Source of the DNA: CAZFYZ01 sp964523735
GTDB lineage: Bacteria > Armatimonadota > UBA5829
Assembly: GCA_964523735.1 (NCBI GenBank)
Contig: CAZFYZ010000105.1
Location: forward strand, 1 to 14,490
DNA length: 14,490 nucleotides
Direction: 5' to 3'
The position numbers and the translations under genes are program-made. Below are positions 14,319-14,490 of this stretch, piece by piece. The notes under the pieces were generated by a model, which was not told where the DNA came from, made no database searches, and was given only the letters and a program-made list of their open reading frames with translations. Positions within the stretch are counted from its first letter, which is position 1. Each line of letters begins with the position of its first letter.

Positions 14319-14490
14319 ATGCATGAAAAAATCGAAACCTTAGCAACATCCGAGAAATTATTGACGCACATATTGTATGTGTATGCAAACTGCTTCAAGC
14401 GCGGTGTTTATTTTAGATGGGAAAATATTAGGCCGAGTCAAATTTGGAAGGAGATGCGAGAAAAACGCTGCTATCGTCCGCTGGTGGAGG
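14319..14490 (+). CDS. Unknown ORF, 3' end outside window
   Basis: An open frame of 57 codons from ATG (14319) to the window edge without a stop. The start reads MHEKIETLATSEKLLTHILY and continues with an aromatic/basic stretch (FKRGVYFRWENIRPSQIWKE). GGGG lies 6 nt before the ATG, a weak ribosome site; a better AGGAG is 26 nt away, too far. Codon use is AT-rich at first and becomes richer in G/C towards the end. I do not recognise the family. It may belong to the neighbouring mobile-element DNA or be the next gene beyond the island edge. A chance ORF of this length is possible. Confidence 0.4.
   Translation, partial: MHEKIETLATSEKLLTHILYVYANCFKRGVYFRWENIRPSQIWKEMREKRCYRPLVE

Noticed and set aside
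1..14490. CRISPR array, tRNA/rRNA genes, replication origin
   Set aside because: I saw no regularly spaced repeats, tRNA-like or rRNA-like stretches, or clustered DnaA-type boxes anywhere in the window.

Overview
The window looks like part of a defence or genomic island in a GC-rich proteobacterium. Most of it is GC-rich coding DNA (36 of the first 60 bases are G or C), and genus cannot be set from the sequence alone. A beta- or gamma-proteobacterium is plausible, but this is inference. The right end changes abruptly to AT-rich DNA (only 11 of 60 bases are G/C at 14221-14280), carries a broken transposase remnant, and probably marks an island edge or a younger insertion.

Layout. (1) Bases 1-4994, plus strand: a two-gene operon with a 4-bp ATGA overlap. 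It encodes a large STAND-type NTPase whose front end, including Walker A and any effector domain, lies outside the window, and a 481-residue partner of unknown family. (2) Bases 5005-12313, minus strand: a compact three-gene operon that I read as a complete AVAST type 1 (Avs1) anti-phage system. In transcription order these are avs1a (ComEC-like metallo-beta-lactamase-fold hydrolase), avs1b (1938 residues: trypsin-like protease, STAND NTPase, long helical-repeat region) and avs1c (101-residue small protein). The two operons run tail to tail, with only 10 bp between their stop codons. (3) Bases 12450-13076, minus strand: a 208-residue helical protein of unknown family just upstream of avs1a, separated from it by a 136-bp spacer with a GC-rich hairpin. 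(4) Bases 13302-13895, minus strand: a type II toxin-antitoxin pair, a ribbon-helix-helix antitoxin followed by a PemK/MazF RNase toxin. (5) Bases 13896-14490: promoter and operator candidates for the toxin-antitoxin pair, a truncated transposase-like N-terminus (minus strand), a 14-bp perfect inverted repeat, and the start of an unidentified plus-strand ORF running off the window.

How it may work (established in outline for Avs/STAND families, inferred here). STAND proteins act as intracellular sensors. The C-terminal helical arrays bind a phage protein, ATP-driven oligomerisation follows, and an N-terminal effector is unleashed, which in avs1b is a serine protease with a visible His/Asp/Ser triad. 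Two separate STAND modules, a toxin-antitoxin pair and mobile-element debris in 14 kb fit a defence hotspot. The least explained parts are the plus-strand STAND + 481-aa pair, the 208-aa protein next to avs1, a perfect 26-bp palindrome inside the NTPase domain of avs1b, and the inverted-repeat region at the right end.
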